Of a stretch of 49,987 bases of DNA, positions 28,071-37,380 are shown one piece after another. Under the pieces are notes generated by a model. The model was not told the origin of the DNA. It searched no databases and saw only the letters and a program-made list of their open reading frames with translations. Location: positions 1 to 49,987 of the forward strand of contig SBGG01000079.1 of assembly GCA_006226685.1 (NCBI GenBank), read 5' to 3'. The DNA comes from Sphingomonadales bacterium. Lineage in GTDB: Bacteria > Pseudomonadota > Alphaproteobacteria > Sphingomonadales > Sphingomonadaceae. Position 1 is the stretch's first letter. The number at the start of each line of letters is the position of its first letter. Made by a program: the position numbers and the translations under genes.

Positions 28071-30787
28071 TCCTCCTCGGTCGGTACGCTGGCGACGATG
28101 GCGCCCCAGCTTCGCGCGACGCTTTGCCGCGCCTCATCGAGCATGGCAAGCAAATGCCCCCAATCATCCGCCCCGCATCGCGCGGCAACCAGCGGCCGGG
28201 TCGCCTCGGGCGGCTCGGTCGAGCCGGGCGATACCAGCCGCGACACCACCAGATAGCGGGTCAGCAGATCATGCGCCCCGGCCAGATCGGCGGGCAACAG
28301 ACCATCGGCCGCCAGCGCCCGGATCGACGCCCCCAGATCGGGGTCGAAAGCGACGCGACGGGAAAGTTGCGTCACCTGAACCAGAAATTCGAGATCGACG
28401 AGACCGCCTTCGGCGAGCTTGATGTCCAGCGGCCCGGCCGGCGGTTTATGCGCCGCGATCATGCCGCGCATCTTCACCGCCTGCTTCGTCAGCTCGACCG
28501 GATCGCGCGGCACCTGCAACACCGCGTCGATCACCTGCTGCACCGCCTCTCGCCCGGCCTGAGATCCGAAAATCGGACGCGCCCGCGTCAGCGCCAGATG
28601 CTCCCAGGTCCAGGCGTCATCCTGCTGATAGCGCGCGAAACTGTCGAGGCTGGCGGCGAGCAGCCCCTGCTCACCGAATGGCCGCAACCGTGTATCGACC
28701 TCATAGAGTGGCCCGGACGCGGTCGGCACGGAAAGCGCATTGCCGATACGCTGCGCGAGCCGGTTGAAATATTGGGTCGCGCCCAGCGGCTTCGCGCCAT
28801 CGGATTCGGTACGATAATCGCCGGTAAAAAGGTAGATCAGGTCCAGGTCGGACGCATGGGTCAGCACCCCGCCGCCAAGCCGCCCCAGCGCGACAATCAC
28901 CAGCTCGCCTCCCGACACCATGCCGTGGGTACGCGCATATTCGGTCACCGTCGCCCGGCCCAGCACCTCGACCGCGCCGCGCGCCAGCCGCCCATAGCCG
29001 CGCCCGACCTCCAGCGGATCGACCGCACCACAGACGATCTGCGCACCCAGCGCGAAGCGCCGTTCGCCGACCTTCTGCCGCACCCGGTCGAGCAGCAATT
29101 GATAATCATCCCCTGCCTCGCCGCGCCCAAGCCAGTCGATCAGCGCGTCAAGCTCCGGTATCGGCTCCAGCGCACTCGCATCGATCAGCCCATCGAGCAG
29201 TTCGGCGCGGCGCGACAGATCGTCCGCCAGCACCGGCGCATGGCTCAATATCGTCACCAGCATCGTCACCAGCACCGGCCGCGCGGCCAGCAGCTTGAAG
29301 AAATTGATCGCACTGGGCAGACGGGAAATCATGTCGTCCAGCCGGTTGAGCGCAGCCATCGGGTCCGGCGCCTTCGCCAGCCCGGCAAACAGCGCGGGCA
29401 ATAATTCCTCCAGCGCCTCGCGCGCCGAAGCACTGCGCAGCGCCCGCGCCGACCCGTCGCGCCAGCGGGCGATGCGCCCGGCGGCGGCGTCCGCCTGCGG
29501 GAAGCCCATTTCCGCAAGCTGGTCGATCAGCCGTTCCGGTTCGGGAGACAGACGCTCCTCCTCCATCTCTGGAGCCAGCTTGTCATAATTGCTGCCGACC
29601 CAGGCCACCTGTGGCCGCAGCAGATCGAGCAGCGCATCCCCATCCGCAAGGCCATGGAGATGCGCGACATTGGCCAGCGCCGCCGCATCGCCGGGCAGTT
29701 CATGCGTCTGCCGGTCATCCACCATCTGCAACCGGTGCTCGATCGTGCGAAACAGCACATAGGCCTCGTCCAGCCTGTTCGCGACATCCTCGCCGATCAC
29801 GCCCGCACACGCCAGCGCCGCCAGCGCATCGCGTGTCGCGCCCACCCGCAGGTCCGGGTTGCGGCCACCATGGATGAGCTGATGCACCTGCGCGAAAAAC
29901 TCGACCTCGCGGATGCCCCCGCGCCCGCGTTTCAGATCAAAACCGGGGCCGAAAGCCTGCCCGCTCGCATAATGGTCGCGGATGCGGCGGCTGATGTCTA
30001 AGATCGCATCGATCGCCCCGAAATCGAGCGAGCGGCGCCATATGAACGGGCGGATCGCCTGCAGGAAATACTCGCCCAGCGCGCGATCGCCCGCCGCCAT
30101 GCGCGACCGGATGAACGCCGCCTGTTCCCAGCCCAGCGCCATGCTCTCATAATAGCTGATCGCCGCTTCGACCGGCAATGCGATCGGCGTCGCTTCCGGC
30201 GAAGGGCGCAGGCGCAGGTCGACACGGAACACATAACCGTCGCCATCGCGGGCCGAGAGTATCTCTGTCATCCGGCGGGCCAGCCGCACTGCGGATTCGA
30301 CCGGCTCCTCCCTTGCCCGGCGCGGCAGGGTCTGGGGATCAAAAATCAGGATCGGATCGATGTCGGAGCTATAATTCAACTCCCGGCTGCCATGCTTGCC
30401 CAGTGCGATCACCGCGAAACCGCGCTGTTCCTCATCCGGGAAACGCTCGGCAAAAGCTGCCGCCAGCGCCGCCTCTATCGCCTCATCCGCGAAATCGGAG
30501 AGGGTGCGCGTCACCCGCCCGAAATCCCATGCGCCGGAAAGATCGGCCACTGCCGTCACCAGCGCCACCGCGCCGCGCCGCCAGCGCAGCGACTGGGAAA
30601 CCGTGGCCCCCTCATCCCCCGCCCGCATCGCCAGCGCCCATGCCTCATCCCCCAGTCCGGCGCCCAGCCGTGCGGTTATTTCGGGATAACGCGCCTCCAT
30701 CCTCTCCAGAAAAGGGGCAAATTTTCGTGCTCGTTCCAGTGCCTCATTCCAGTGCACCGGACTTTCGCCATTACTGGCTGTTGCCAT
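28067..30787 (-). CDS. glnE: Bifunctional glutamine synthetase adenylyltransferase/deadenylase
   Basis: 906 residues from the ATG at 30785-30787; an upstream in-frame ATG at 30859 gives 930 residues but lacks family character and a ribosome binding site. Two nucleotidyltransferase domains are present: the N-terminal deadenylase with GKHGSRELNYSSDID and the C-terminal adenylylase with GRLGGGVLTHASDLD. A PII-binding helical region lies between them. It controls glutamine synthetase by adding or removing AMP in response to nitrogen status. It is first gene of a glnE-bcp-DUF455 unit. Confidence 0.94.
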   Translation of the reverse strand: MATASNGESPVHWNEALERARKFAPFLERMEARYPEITARLGAGLGDEAWALAMRAGDEGATVSQSLRWRRGAVALVTAVADLSGAWDFGRVTRTLSDFADEAIEAALAAAFAERFPDEEQRGFAVIALGKHGSRELNYSSDIDPILIFDPQTLPRRAREEPVESAVRLARRMTEILSARDGDGYVFRVDLRLRPSPEATPIALPVEAAISYYESMALGWEQAAFIRSRMAAGDRALGEYFLQAIRPFIWRRSLDFGAIDAILDISRRIRDHYASGQAFGPGFDLKRGRGGIREVEFFAQVHQLIHGGRNPDLRVGATRDALAALACAGVIGEDVANRLDEAYVLFRTIEHRLQMVDDRQTHELPGDAAALANVAHLHGLADGDALLDLLRPQVAWVGSNYDKLAPEMEEERLSPEPERLIDQLAEMGFPQADAAAGRIARWRDGSARALRSASAREALEELLPALFAGLAKAPDPMAALNRLDDMISRLPSAINFFKLLAARPVLVTMLVTILSHAPVLADDLSRRAELLDGLIDASALEPIPELDALIDWLGRGEAGDDYQLLLDRVRQKVGERRFALGAQIVCGAVDPLEVGRGYGRLARGAVEVLGRATVTEYARTHGMVSGGELVIVALGRLGGGVLTHASDLDLIYLFTGDYRTESDGAKPLGATQYFNRLAQRIGNALSVPTASGPLYEVDTRLRPFGEQGLLAASLDSFARYQQDDAWTWEHLALTRARPIFGSQAGREAVQQVIDAVLQVPRDPVELTKQAVKMRGMIAAHKPPAGPLDIKLAEGGLVDLEFLVQVTQLSRRVAFDPDLGASIRALAADGLLPADLAGAHDLLTRYLVVSRLVSPGSTEPPEATRPLVAARCGADDWGHLLAMLDEARQSVARSWGAIVASVPTEEE

Positions 30788-30863
30788 CAGATCCCATCCG
30801 CTCTCGGTTCGTCGATTCCGGGGGAACCATGCCGCAGCGGCAGCGTCTTTCCTAGACATTGTT

Positions 30864-30901
30864 CGATTTTGCCTGAATCAAATTTGATTGAATCAAAATC
30901 G
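30864..30901. repeat. AT-rich imperfect palindrome upstream of glnE
   Basis: A 38-bp dyad centred at 30882/30883 in which 16 of 19 positions pair, with core ATCAAATTTGAT and outer CGATTTTG/CAAAATCG. It is far richer in A/T than the surroundings. It lies in the divergent gap between glnE and the small NepR-like gene. It could be an operator or one of the sphingomonad intergenic palindromes. Confidence 0.5.
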
Positions 30902-30990
30902 CGGTCCGAGTCTTTGTTTTGCCGTGATTTCCGGTCCGGGAAATGCCCCGTTCCCCGCGAGATCACTCTGAATATGGAAGATGGCCTGTC

Positions 30991-31212
30991 ATGAAAATAG
31001 GGAAGCCCCCGACCGGCGGAGAGGAGCATATCACGCGCAGAGCGCGATTCGTCGCCATTGCCGCACCCAAGCCCTATGAGGGCGTAGGCCGGGCACTCGC
31101 CTCGGCCTATTCAGCCGTGGATCAGGTCGATTTGCCCGACGAGATGACGCGTTTGCTCGACCGGATCGATCGGGCATGCATGCGGGCAAAGAATGTGCCG
31201 GGCCAGCACTGA
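30991..31212 (+). CDS. NepR-like small protein, possible second anti-sigma factor
   Basis: 73 residues from the ATG at 30991; a longer start at 30943 is possible. The C-terminal half reads GRALASAYSAV, then LPDEMTRLLDRID. Aligned without gaps to the core of the nepR product of this window (positions 33192-33443), 11 of 28 residues are identical, including the Leu, Tyr, Pro-x-Glu-Met, Leu-Leu and Arg-x-Asp pattern that defines NepR. The gene ends 13 bp from the convergent ecfG stop. Some sphingomonads are known to carry two NepR paralogues. A weak EcfG-like site (GGAAC, 16 nt, CGTC) lies at 30823-30847. Confidence 0.6.
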   Translation: MKIGKPPTGGEEHITRRARFVAIAAPKPYEGVGRALASAYSAVDQVDLPDEMTRLLDRIDRACMRAKNVPGQH

Positions 31213-31225
31213 GATGCAGTCTCTG

Positions 31226-31846
31226 TCAGGGTGAATAATCGGCGCTCAGCCGGTCGACATCGGACATGATTTCGGCCAGCGGCCCGTCGCCCGACTGTTC
31301 CTGTTCGCGGCGGGAAGGCAAGGCCCCCTCTTCCAATATCTGTTCCAGCGCGGTCCGTCCCCGGGCGACGCGACTTTTAATCGTACCGACCGCGACACCG
31401 CAGATTTCGGCCGCCTCCTCATAAGCGAAACCACCCGCCCCGACGAGAATCAGCGCCTCGCGCTGCGCCTGCGGCAATTGCATCAACGCGCGCTGAAGAT
31501 CGGACAATTCGATCTGCTTGTCCTGCCCTGCGGCGGCGGACAACAGGCGGTCGGCGGTCAGCTCGTCCCATTCTCCCGTGAAGCGCGACCGCCGCATCTG
31601 GGAGAGAAAATAATTGCGCAGAATGATGAAGGTCCAGGCGCGCATATTGGTTCCGGCCTGAAAGCGGGCCCGCGCGGCCCATGCCTTCATCATCGTTTCC
31701 TGCACCAGATCGTCGGCCAGATCGCGCGAGCCGGACAGCGACCGCCCGAACGCACGCAAGTGCGGGATGACAGCGACCAGCTCCCGCTTGAAATCCTCAT
31801 CGCTCAACGCGGTCTGGTGTTCGCTCTTGTCCTCAGTCCCACTCAT
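31226..31846 (-). CDS. ecfG: General stress response ECF sigma factor EcfG
   Basis: 206 residues from the ATG at 31844-31846, which has GGGGAT upstream; the start at 31864 is less likely. Region 2 contains LADDLVQETMMKAWA and FIILRNYFLSQMRRSRF. Region 4 contains LPQAQREALILVGAGGFAYEEAAEICGV followed by a recognition helix. This matches the EcfG group, which directs RNA polymerase to general stress promoters. It is downstream of phyR on the same strand but has its own EcfG-type promoter, so it is likely autoregulated. A role as EcfG rather than a paralogue rests on the phyR/nepR context. Confidence 0.93.
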   Translation of the reverse strand: MSGTEDKSEHQTALSDEDFKRELVAVIPHLRAFGRSLSGSRDLADDLVQETMMKAWAARARFQAGTNMRAWTFIILRNYFLSQMRRSRFTGEWDELTADRLLSAAAGQDKQIELSDLQRALMQLPQAQREALILVGAGGFAYEEAAEICGVAVGTIKSRVARGRTALEQILEEGALPSRREQEQSGDGPLAEIMSDVDRLSADYSP

Positions 31847-31946
31847 GCAAATCCCCGAGAGCAAGGCTGCTCATGCGTCATACGCATGGGCGGTTGCAGC
31901 CTCGCCACCGCCTGCCCGGTCGATGATCGTTCCAATATTCCCCTTA

Positions 31947-31971
31947 AACGCCGGATGTGCAAGGCGGTTCC
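31947..31971 (-). promoter_or_regulatory. EcfG-dependent promoter of ecfG
   Basis: On the minus strand GGAAC (31967-31971), 16 nt, then CGTT (31947-31950), an exact match to the alphaproteobacterial general stress promoter. It lies about 100 nt before the ecfG ATG, in the gap after phyR. Confidence 0.85.
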
Positions 31972-31993
31972 CACGACATGCCCGAATGGGCGG

Positions 31994-32794
31994 TCAGGCC
32001 GGGCTGGTCGCCGCGTCAAAAAACAGCGCCTGCGCGATTGCCGCCTTGACGGTAGACCGCTGGAACGGCTTGGTGATGAGGAATGTCGGTTCCGGCCGCT
32101 CGCCGGTAAGCAGGCGTTCCGGAAAGGCGGTGATAAAGATGACCGGCACGGAAAATTCGGCCAATATATCCTTGACCGCATCGATACCGCTCGAATTGTC
32201 GGCAAGCTGAATATCCGCAAGCACGAGACCCGGGCGACGCGCGCGAGCAAGCTGCACCGCCTCGTCACGGGTCACGGCGATGCCGGTCACCTCATGCCCC
32301 ATGTCACGCACGATCATTTCGATATCCATCGCGATGATCGGTTCATCCTCGATGATCAGCACGTCGGCGCGCGTCTGGCGCTCGATCTCGCCGAGCGCCT
32401 CGCCGACCAGCCCATCCATGTCGGCGGCGGGCACGCCCATGATGGAGGCAGCCTCGCGATTGCCGAACCCTTCCATCGCGGTCAGCAACAACGCCTGCCG
32501 AGGCAGAGGCCGCACCCGCGCGAGACGCGCCCGGGCGATCGCCTGCCGCCCCTCCTCACCCCCGTCCTGACCATTCCCGTCCCCCTCAAGCGAGACAGAC
32601 GTCCAGATACTGTGAAAATCGCGATACAGGGCAAGGCGGACATCGCTCCCCCCCGGGAAACCATCGGGATCGGCAACGATCTTCTCCAGCGTCGCGCGAA
32701 CATAGGCATCCCCCTGCTTCTGGCTGCCCGTCAACGCCCGGGCGTAACGCCGTAAAAAGGGAAGGTGGGAATGAAGTTGCTGACCTAATGACAT
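31994..32794 (-). CDS. phyR: PhyR anti-anti-sigma response regulator
   Basis: 266 residues with the inverted PhyR layout. An N-terminal sigma-like domain (about 1-135) looks like ECF regions 2 and 4 (LTAMEGFGNREAASIMG). A C-terminal receiver (about 142-260) has the acid pocket IIEDEP, phospho-Asp194 in VLADIQLAD, a Thr in FITAF and a Lys in ITKPF. When phosphorylated the sigma-like part traps NepR and frees EcfG. GGAGCGG lies ahead of the ATG. The gene is divergent from nepR. Confidence 0.96.
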   Translation of the reverse strand: MSLGQQLHSHLPFLRRYARALTGSQKQGDAYVRATLEKIVADPDGFPGGSDVRLALYRDFHSIWTSVSLEGDGNGQDGGEEGRQAIARARLARVRPLPRQALLLTAMEGFGNREAASIMGVPAADMDGLVGEALGEIERQTRADVLIIEDEPIIAMDIEMIVRDMGHEVTGIAVTRDEAVQLARARRPGLVLADIQLADNSSGIDAVKDILAEFSVPVIFITAFPERLLTGERPEPTFLITKPFQRSTVKAAIAQALFFDAATSPA

Positions 32795-33191
32795 ATGGGT
32801 TCCGCTCCCTGTCCGTTATCCCATGATGGCGGCACGGCCTCTCTCTATAGCAGACCGGCCGGGTGTCGCCCAAAAAAGATCGCATCCCACCGAACCGCCG
32901 GATCATTCTCCCGCAGGAAAAGGACATGCACCGGATCATGGAACAAACAAGGCGGAAATAGGTTTCCCAACCAACAGTATTATTCTCCGCCACGGAAATG
33001 ACGGCAGGCCCGGCGGCCCCGGCTATCGCTATTGCATCGGTTCGGGTCAGCCGGTTAGGATGGAAACCGCCTGCCGGTCGCGCCAGTCGGGGAAGATCAG
33101 GCATTGCCGCGGGCGCATATCGGGTGCATTCCGGGCAGACAGGTTATGTCGGCGCGGAAGAAGCCCGCAGAGCGGTCCAGAGGTAAGACGG
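32795..33191. other. phyR-nepR divergent intergenic region
   Basis: 397 bp between the two starts. It holds the candidate nepR promoter listed separately and presumably the phyR promoter. On the minus strand only one GTTCC occurs (32799-32803) and it has no CGTT partner, so phyR may not use EcfG. The plus strand is open in the nepR frame back to 32823, but that part lacks NepR features. Confidence 0.6.
32940..32964 (+). promoter_or_regulatory. Candidate EcfG-type promoter of nepR-phyP
   Basis: GGAAC at 32940-32944, 16 nt, then GGTT at 32961-32964. It departs from the GGAAC-CGTT consensus at one base. It would give a leader of about 220 nt before the nepR ATG. Confidence 0.55.
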
Positions 33192-33443
33192 ATGACGGAC
33201 GACGAAAGGAGGGCGGCAGCGGATATGGGGCAGGGGCAAGGTCACGATAACGACATCCCTGTAACAGGCTCCGCGAACGGCCTGAAGGACGGAAACGGAC
33301 AGGCCGCCTCCCACGCCCCGGTCTCCTCCCCGACAAAGGAAGAGGAGGCGGGTTTCGGCGCCGCGCTCCGCGCCATTTACCGGCAGACCGTCGATGAAGC
33401 AATTCCGGCGGAGATGCTCGACCTTCTCAGGCGGCTCGACTAA
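33192..33443 (+). CDS. nepR: Anti-sigma factor NepR
   Basis: 83 residues from the ATG at 33192. The N-terminal half is Gly/Asn/Ser-rich and probably disordered. The C-terminal half has the NepR core GFGAALRAIYRQTVDEAIP followed by AEMLDLLRRLD. It binds EcfG and is released when phosphorylated PhyR takes its place. AGAGG lies about 9 nt before the start. It is transcribed with the sensor gene 53 bp downstream, not with ecfG. Confidence 0.92.
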   Translation: MTDDERRAAADMGQGQGHDNDIPVTGSANGLKDGNGQAASHAPVSSPTKEEEAGFGAALRAIYRQTVDEAIPAEMLDLLRRLD

Positions 33444-33496
33444 GGTCAGGCCCCATTACCGGCGCCATCAGGACGTCAGGCGAAGGATCGCCGCCA

Positions 33497-35152
33497 ATGC
33501 CCGCTCTCCCCTCTCCTCCTTCAACCGGGCCTTCCTTTGCCCCAGTCCGGTCGAACCGCGCCGCCCGCTGGGCAAGAGGCACGGCGGGCAAAGCTTTCCT
33601 CATCATGATGCTGGTGCTGCTGCCTCTCGCCATCGCGACAATCACCGTCAACTGGCACTCGATCCGCATTGCCGAGCAGGAAAAGACCGAACTGCTTGCG
33701 GCAGCAACCCGCCAGAACGCAATCCAGCTCGCCTCCGACATCGGCACCATTCATACCGCTCAGACCATGACCGCCAATCTTCTGGCAAGCGAACAGGCCC
33801 CCGGCAATGTCTGTGACCGGATGCAGCGACTGTTCAACGCAATGGCCGGCGGCGACGGCATAGTCACGGCGATTTTCGACGCAAAGGGCACGCCCCGCTG
33901 CCAGTCGACCGACGGGCAGCGGCTGCGCGAAGCGTTCACCCGCGCCGCGTCCATCCGATCAGACATGATCGTCGCCCCCGATCTGGGCGGTCTGCTGATC
34001 CGGTCGGCCAGCGATGACGGCTCCATCACCGCCTTTGCGCTCTACCTCCGCCCTGCCCTGCGAAAGCTGACCAGCGCGCGCGCCAGCGATCCGACACAAT
34101 CCGTCAGCCTGCATCAGGGCGATCGCACGCTCCTGTTGAGCGAGGCATCGAACAATGAGCGCGAAGCAGAGGACGGCGATGACAAGAGCGGGAGCAAAAA
34201 TCGAGGCAAGGGCCTCACCACCATGGCAAGGGTCGGCACTCAGGATCTGATGCTCAGCATGACGGTGACCGATTCCACCTCTTTGGGCGCCCGCATCGTT
34301 CCGCTGCTCATGCCCCTGCTGCTCTGGGTAGCGGCCGCCTTTCTCGGCTGGCTGGTCGTACGCTGGATCCTGATTCAGCCGTTAATGACCCTGCGCCGCG
34401 AAGTTGCCGCCTATACGCCCGGGCAGGTGATCCAGCCGCCGCACATCTCCCGCCTTGCCTCCCGTGAAATCGTCGAACTGGGCGAGAGCTTCCATGCGAT
34501 GAGCCGGGACGTTGCCGAACATGAGGCAGACATGCAGGCCGCGCTCGACCGGCAGACGCGCCTCACCCGCGAAGTCCATCATCGCGTAAAGAACAATCTC
34601 CAGATCATTTCCAGCCTCATCAGCCTCCACTGGCGCGCCGCCACCGACCCGAAGGTCGGGGAGGCCTATCTCTCGATCCAGCGGCGGGTCGATGCCCTTG
34701 CCGTGGTTCAGCGCAACCATTATGCGGAACTGGACGAAAAGCGCGGGGTGCGCGCCCGGCCGATGATGAACGAAATCGCATCCGGCCTGAAGATTTCCGC
34801 ACAGGTGCAGAGCGGACGCACCATCGACATTGCGGTCGATTGCGACGATGTAACCCTGCATCAGGATGTCGCCGCGCCGATCGCTTTCATGACCGCCGAA
34901 CTCGCCGATCTGGTCATCGCGCTCGATCCGGGCGGACGCTTCACCCTTTCCCTGATCCGGCTCGATGACGATCCCGCCCATGCGCGTCTGTCGCTGATCG
35001 CACCGGTTTTTTGCCGGACGCAAATGCAGGAAGACGGAACGGTCCCGCTTCACCGGCGCGTTCTCGACGGCCTTGCGCGACAATTACGGGCACCGCTCGG
35101 TCATGATGCAGCGCGCGGGGAATATCATATCATCGTGCCGGTCACCGGCTGA
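33497..35152 (+). CDS. HisKA_2-type sensor protein of the PhyR pathway (PhyP-like) with degenerate ATPase domain
   Basis: 551 residues. TM1 (about 33-53) and TM2 (about 270-295) flank a periplasmic sensor. A HAMP-like segment follows, then the HisKA_2 phosphoacceptor motif EVHHRVKNNLQIISSL (His362). The C-terminal ATPase region lacks its expected N-box asparagine (Leu472 in AELADLV) and no DxGxG or GxGL motif is visible. In Sphingomonas melonis Fr1 the gene beside nepR encodes PhyP, a negative regulator and probable phosphatase of PhyR; loss of ATP binding fits that. It starts 53 bp after nepR. Confidence 0.82.
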   Translation: MPALPSPPSTGPSFAPVRSNRAARWARGTAGKAFLIMMLVLLPLAIATITVNWHSIRIAEQEKTELLAAATRQNAIQLASDIGTIHTAQTMTANLLASEQAPGNVCDRMQRLFNAMAGGDGIVTAIFDAKGTPRCQSTDGQRLREAFTRAASIRSDMIVAPDLGGLLIRSASDDGSITAFALYLRPALRKLTSARASDPTQSVSLHQGDRTLLLSEASNNEREAEDGDDKSGSKNRGKGLTTMARVGTQDLMLSMTVTDSTSLGARIVPLLMPLLLWVAAAFLGWLVVRWILIQPLMTLRREVAAYTPGQVIQPPHISRLASREIVELGESFHAMSRDVAEHEADMQAALDRQTRLTREVHHRVKNNLQIISSLISLHWRAATDPKVGEAYLSIQRRVDALAVVQRNHYAELDEKRGVRARPMMNEIASGLKISAQVQSGRTIDIAVDCDDVTLHQDVAAPIAFMTAELADLVIALDPGGRFTLSLIRLDDDPAHARLSLIAPVFCRTQMQEDGTVPLHRRVLDGLARQLRAPLGHDAARGEYHIIVPVTG

Positions 35153-35210
35153 CTGCCTTTCAGGGGCATTCTCTCCTTCGGCGGGATAACCTCCTTATCA
35201 GGACAGGATA

Positions 35211-35747
35211 ATGGATCGCTTCATCATGATCTCGGGCTGCTCGGGCGGCGGCAAATCAACCCTGCTTGCCGAGTTGAAACGCAGAGGCCATGCAGTCGTC
35301 GAGGAACCCGGCCGCCGCATCATCGCCGAAGAAACCAAGCGGCAAGGCCTCGCCCTGCCCTGGGTGAATCTCGCCGCCTTCGCACGGCGGGCGATCACCA
35401 TGGCGCTGGACGACCGGGAACGGGCGCAGGCTCTTACCGGCCCGGTCTTTTTCGATCGGGGATTGGTCGATGCCGCAGTGGCGCTCCATCATGCGACGGG
35501 CGAACCATTCCTGCCGATCTGCATCCGGGAACGCTATAATCCAGTCATCTTCATGGCCCCGCCATGGCCGGAACTCTATCAGGCCGATGAGGACCGCCGA
35601 CACGGCCTTGAGGATGCGATCGCCGAATATGAACGGCTGATCGCGGCCTATCGATCCCTTGGCTATCGGATCGCCCTGCTTCCAAAGACCAGTATAGCGG
35701 CGCGCGCGGACATGCTCATCCACCACGCGACAACGCTGCCCCGATAG
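35211..35747 (+). CDS. AAA_28-type P-loop NTPase
   Basis: 178 residues. The Walker A motif GCSGGGKST is at about 9-17, and FFDRGLVDAA at about 83-92 provides the Walker B/DRG element seen in small P-loop kinases. An EEPGRRIIAEE segment near residue 36 matches the AAA_28 family. It may be a nucleotide or small-molecule kinase; the substrate is unknown. It follows the PhyP-like gene by 58 bp with AGGACAGG before the ATG, and is convergent with tgt. Confidence 0.85.
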   Translation: MDRFIMISGCSGGGKSTLLAELKRRGHAVVEEPGRRIIAEETKRQGLALPWVNLAAFARRAITMALDDRERAQALTGPVFFDRGLVDAAVALHHATGEPFLPICIRERYNPVIFMAPPWPELYQADEDRRHGLEDAIAEYERLIAAYRSLGYRIALLPKTSIAARADMLIHHATTLPR

Positions 35748-35763
35748 CAAAAACCGGACCGGC

Positions 35764-36930
<1,167 letters not shown>

Positions 36931-36960
36931 TCAGCCCATGCGAAGCGACCCTCCGGTCAA

Positions 36961-37140
36961 TCAGGCGACATGACCCGGCAGAAAATGCAGCAAACCCGAG
37001 GGCGGGCCGAAATTTTCGATCCGGCGATAGCGTCCGATGAAGCGGACGCAATCATCCGAAAGCCGCAAGGGCCATGCATCGCCCGACTCCGTCTCCAGCA
37101 TCAGGGTGACCACGGATTGATTGTTGCGTCGCCGAATCAT
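36961..37140 (-). CDS. Small hypothetical protein upstream of tgt
   Basis: 59 residues from the ATG at 37138-37140 to a TGA. The product begins MIRRRNNQSVVTLMLE and ends LLHFLPGHVA. Codon use is GC3-rich and similar to neighbouring genes, and the frame has no rare-codon clusters. No Shine-Dalgarno is evident. It is 63 bp upstream of tgt on the same strand. I do not recognise it; it could be spurious, but the amino acid composition is that of a small folded beta/alpha protein. Confidence 0.55.
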   Translation of the reverse strand: MIRRRNNQSVVTLMLETESGDAWPLRLSDDCVRFIGRYRRIENFGPPSGLLHFLPGHVA

Positions 37141-37380
37141 GGGATCGAAATTAACGGACGAAGGTTAGCAAATGGTTTGCTCCGCCTGCCCTTTGCGCCC
37201 AGCCGACTGTTGCGCATTTACCATAGTTTACAACGCGAATCGCCCGATTGCCGTGGTATTGGAGTCACAGAACATAAGGAAAATAGTTAATTTCAGACAT
37301 TTGTGGGCGTCAGCCGTTGCACCCCGACCGGTTCCCATGTTCCCCTCCCTCCGACCCGAGTTTCCAATTTTGGGGGACAA

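Noticed and set aside
27941..29404. 487-codon plus-strand frame inside glnE
   Set aside because: Arg/Gln/His-rich product without domain; glnE motifs are clear on the minus strand.
30823..30847. EcfG-type promoter for the NepR-like gene (GGAAC, 16 nt, CGTC)
   Set aside because: The last T of the -10 is missing, so it is kept only as a weak candidate in that gene's entry.
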